Positions 22,059 to 23,927 of a stretch of DNA of 23,927 bases are shown piece by piece. How positions within the stretch are numbered: the first letter of the stretch is position 1; every line of letters begins with the position of its first letter. The translations under genes and the position numbers were made by a program. The notes under the pieces are model-generated. The model did not search any database and was not told where the DNA came from. It saw nothing but the letters and a program-made list of their open reading frames with translations. The stretch is from an uncultured Rhizobiaceae group bacterium. Its GTDB lineage: Bacteria > Pseudomonadota > Alphaproteobacteria > Rhizobiales > Rhizobiaceae. The DNA lies in NCBI GenBank assembly GCA_937944075.1, contig CALDZZ010000215.1, forward strand, positions 1 through 23,927. Reading direction: 5' to 3'.

Positions 22059-23489
22059 TTATCCAAACTTCTGGAGGAATTTTATCAGACTTCTGATCAT
22101 CGGCTTTTTGGCAAGGGATGTATAATTGGTAACAGCAGCCCTCTTGCCGATTTCAGACAAGGTAGGATATGGCGAGACATAGCCAACAACATCACCAACC
22201 TTCATCTTGTTGGTAATGGCCAGCGCCCACATGTTCATCATTTCGCCTGCGCCGAGTCCTACTATTGAAACACCAAGTATAAGGCCTTTTTTATTGGTTA
22301 CCATTTTGATGAGGCCGGTCGTTTTTCGTTCGGCCTGGGCACGGTCATTTTCATGATATGGCCATCGCAAAACCTTGATCGTACCGTATTTCTCCCGCGC
22401 CTCGTCTTCCGTCATCCCAACATGGCCAAGTTCGGGGTCTGTATAGGTAACCCACGGGATCATGCTATCATTGGGCACTGCCTTTTTGCGGAACAAAATT
22501 CCGCGTATAACTAGCCCGGCATGGTAACCGGCAACATGCGTAAACTGAAGGCCGCCGGTTACATCACCAATGGCATAAACGCGTTTGTTTGTTGTGCGCA
22601 AATCGCTGGAGACAGTAATGCCGCGGCGTGTATGCTCAATGCCAGCAGCCCCAAGGGACAGGCCATCGATATTTGCGGCACGTCCCGTGGCAACCAAAAC
22701 ATGTGAGGCTTTAACGTCAAATGCTTGATCATCTTTCTTGTAGGATATTGTGATGCCTAACTTGCCTCGGGGCATGACGTTTGAAACAAGAGCCCCTTCA
22801 ATGATGTTTATGTCTTCCTCGCGTAATTTTTCAAGCAATATGGACGTTAACTCAGGATCATCTTTTCCAAGCGCCTTGGCACCTTCCAAAACGGTAATCT
22901 CACAGCCAAGCCTGCGATGCGCCTGAGCCATTTCCATGCCAATCGGACCACCACCAATAATAACGAGGTGATCCATTTTCTTGGTGTTCTCAAACAGGGT
23001 CTCATTGGTTAGGTAAGGAACGCTGTCCAGCCCTTTGATCGGAGGTATAAACGCTGATGATCCGGTAGAAATTACAAACCGTCTCGCCTGAATTTCCTTG
23101 TCACCGGCTATGACCGTTTTTTCATCCTTGAAACGCCCTTCCGCCTGTATGACCTCTACGCCCATTCCGGTAAAACGCTCGACGGAATCATTGGGCTCAA
23201 TTTGCGCAATCACATGGTGAACATGATCATGTACTTTCTTGAAATCCACCTTGGGATCCTGCGAAACTGTAACGCCAAACTTGCCTGCATCGCGAATGGC
23301 CTGGGCGTGCTTGCCGGCAGCCAAAATCGCCTTTGAGGGCACGCAACCGTAGTTCAGACAGTCACCGCCCATTTTTCCCTTTTCGATCAGAACAACGGAA
23401 ACCCCAAATGCTGCTGCGGCGGCGGCTACACTCAACCCGCCGGAGCCGGCACCTATCACACATATATCCGGCTTTAGAATTTCTGTCAT
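22059..23489 (-). CDS. MerA/lipoamide-dehydrogenase-like FAD-dependent disulfide oxidoreductase
   Basis: A 476-residue class I pyridine-nucleotide-disulfide oxidoreductase. The FAD-binding motif is 'GAGSGG' (13-18), the redox pair Cys44/Cys49 in 'GGDCLNYGCVPSK', the NAD(P) site 'IIGGGPIGMEMA', and the second FAD motif 'VYAIGDVTGG'. The C-terminal dimerisation domain has 'SPYPTLSE', with Tyr441 where lipoamide dehydrogenase has its catalytic His, as in mercuric reductases. It lacks both the N-terminal metal-binding domain and the C-terminal Cys pair of true MerA, so mercury reduction is unlikely. It sits between a TVP38-type membrane protein and a histidine kinase. The physiological acceptor is unknown. 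AGGAAG precedes the ATG. Confidence 0.9.
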   Translation of the reverse strand: MTEILKPDICVIGAGSGGLSVAAAAAAFGVSVVLIEKGKMGGDCLNYGCVPSKAILAAGKHAQAIRDAGKFGVTVSQDPKVDFKKVHDHVHHVIAQIEPNDSVERFTGMGVEVIQAEGRFKDEKTVIAGDKEIQARRFVISTGSSAFIPPIKGLDSVPYLTNETLFENTKKMDHLVIIGGGPIGMEMAQAHRRLGCEITVLEGAKALGKDDPELTSILLEKLREEDINIIEGALVSNVMPRGKLGITISYKKDDQAFDVKASHVLVATGRAANIDGLSLGAAGIEHTRRGITVSSDLRTTNKRVYAIGDVTGGLQFTHVAGYHAGLVIRGILFRKKAVPNDSMIPWVTYTDPELGHVGMTEDEAREKYGTIKVLRWPYHENDRAQAERKTTGLIKMVTNKKGLILGVSIVGLGAGEMMNMWALAITNKMKVGDVVGYVSPYPTLSEIGKRAAVTNYTSLAKKPMIRSLIKFLQKFG

Positions 23490-23520
23490 TTGACTTCCTG
23501 ACTATACTTTTGAAACAGAT

Positions 23521-23927
23521 TTATTTGACACCGGATATCGGCTTGCCACCGCGCAATTTTTTAATTGCAAGGGGGAGAATGGAAATGACGCCCAGCATGG
23601 AGATTGCAATGAGTATTTCCGGCGTAACCAGGGAACCAAAATCCAGTTCGCAAGTGCCTGCCTCTGCACACCCCGGCTGCTTTTCTGCCACATCAGCTAT
23701 AATGCTGTCCATGCCTGTCCCGATATAGGCGTATGTAAATGTGCCAGGTATGATGCCAAGGAAAGTAGCCAAGGCATAAGGTTTTACCTTCATGTCGAGC
23801 AATGCAGGCACAATGTTCAACACCCAGAACGGGAAAACCGGTACCAGCCTCAACGTCAGCAGATATTGAAATGAATCCCTTTTGAAACCCTCAACCATTT
23901 TGTTTACAAACGGCCCTGCCTTTTCCT
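23521..23927 (-). CDS. TVP38/TMEM64 (DedA-related) membrane protein, partial
   Basis: The C-terminal ~135 codons of a gene running off the right edge. The frame stays open to 23927, so Met at 23898 is internal. The signature 'YLLTLRLVPVFPFWVLNIVPALL' is typical of the SNARE-associated/VTT domain, followed by 'KPYALATFLGIIPGTFTYAYIGTG' and a last transmembrane helix ('LIAISMLGVISILPLAI'). A small loop with two cysteines ('GCAEAGTCELD') lies between. Proteins of this family reside in the inner membrane and have been linked to lipid or proton handling. The MerA-like flavoprotein follows 31 bases downstream, suggesting an operon. Confidence 0.9.
   Translation of the reverse strand, partial: EKAGPFVNKMVEGFKRDSFQYLLTLRLVPVFPFWVLNIVPALLDMKVKPYALATFLGIIPGTFTYAYIGTGMDSIIADVAEKQPGCAEAGTCELDFGSLVTPEILIAISMLGVISILPLAIKKLRGGKPISGVK

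Noticed and set aside
22059..23489. True mercuric reductase
   Set aside because: It lacks the N-terminal heavy-metal domain and the C-terminal cysteine pair, and no merR, merT or merP is nearby.

Overview
The window reads as chromosomal DNA of an alphaproteobacterium. The genes are densely packed, base composition looks moderate by eye (not computed), and TTG starts are frequent. Recognisable families include a PotGHI-type polyamine transporter, a PHB_acc-type PhaR, a phasin, a PhaC/PhaE (class III) polyester synthase, an ArgP-type LysR regulator and an encoded-CCA tRNA-Arg(ACG). I see no insertion sequence, phage gene, CRISPR array or rRNA. Genus-level placement is not possible from this sequence alone.

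Layout. (1) 1-3113, plus strand: the 3' end of a PotG-like ATPase, then PotH- and PotI-like permeases and an FMN-dependent 2-hydroxy-acid oxidase, tightly spaced as one operon. (2) 3114-8804, plus strand: a promoter region with palindromes and direct repeats, then a DppB/DppC/fused DppD-DppF oligopeptide-type ABC transporter. It ends with a Tat-exported solute-binding protein whose reading frame is broken by one in-frame TAA, followed by a strong terminator. (3) 8815-15656, minus strand: a five-gene operon in the order thiamine-diphosphate (TPP) enzyme, Fe-type alcohol dehydrogenase, phaE, phaC, CoA-transferase with an extra C-terminal domain. (4) 15657-18121, plus strand: a 367-bp divergent control region full of TTGCA/TGCACAAT elements, a short phasin, a terminator, phaR and an alpha/beta hydrolase. 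(5) 18173-20235: an ArgP-type regulator and a divergent membrane desaturase, sharing a control region with two copies of one palindrome. (6) 20403-20479, minus strand: tRNA-Arg. (7) 20589-23927, minus strand: a TVP38/TMEM64 membrane protein (cut by the window edge), a MerA-like flavoprotein and an orphan sensor histidine kinase, apparently one operon.

How the genes may work together. Regions 3 and 4 form a storage-polyester (PHA) locus. PhaR and PhaR-like operator repeats appear to govern both the phasin and the divergent five-gene operon. Standard 3-hydroxybutyryl-CoA genes (phaA, phaB) are absent. Instead the operon holds a 2-oxoacid-type TPP enzyme, a Fe-dependent alcohol dehydrogenase and a CoA-transferase. 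A coherent but unproven reading is 2-oxoglutarate to succinate semialdehyde to 4-hydroxybutyrate to 4-hydroxybutyryl-CoA to polymer: a one-operon route to a 4-hydroxybutyrate polyester. This is the most interesting hypothesis here. Other points worth attention are the nonsense codon in the binding protein, the duplicated N-terminal segment of the DppC-like permease, and the ArgP-type regulator paired with a desaturase instead of an amino-acid exporter.
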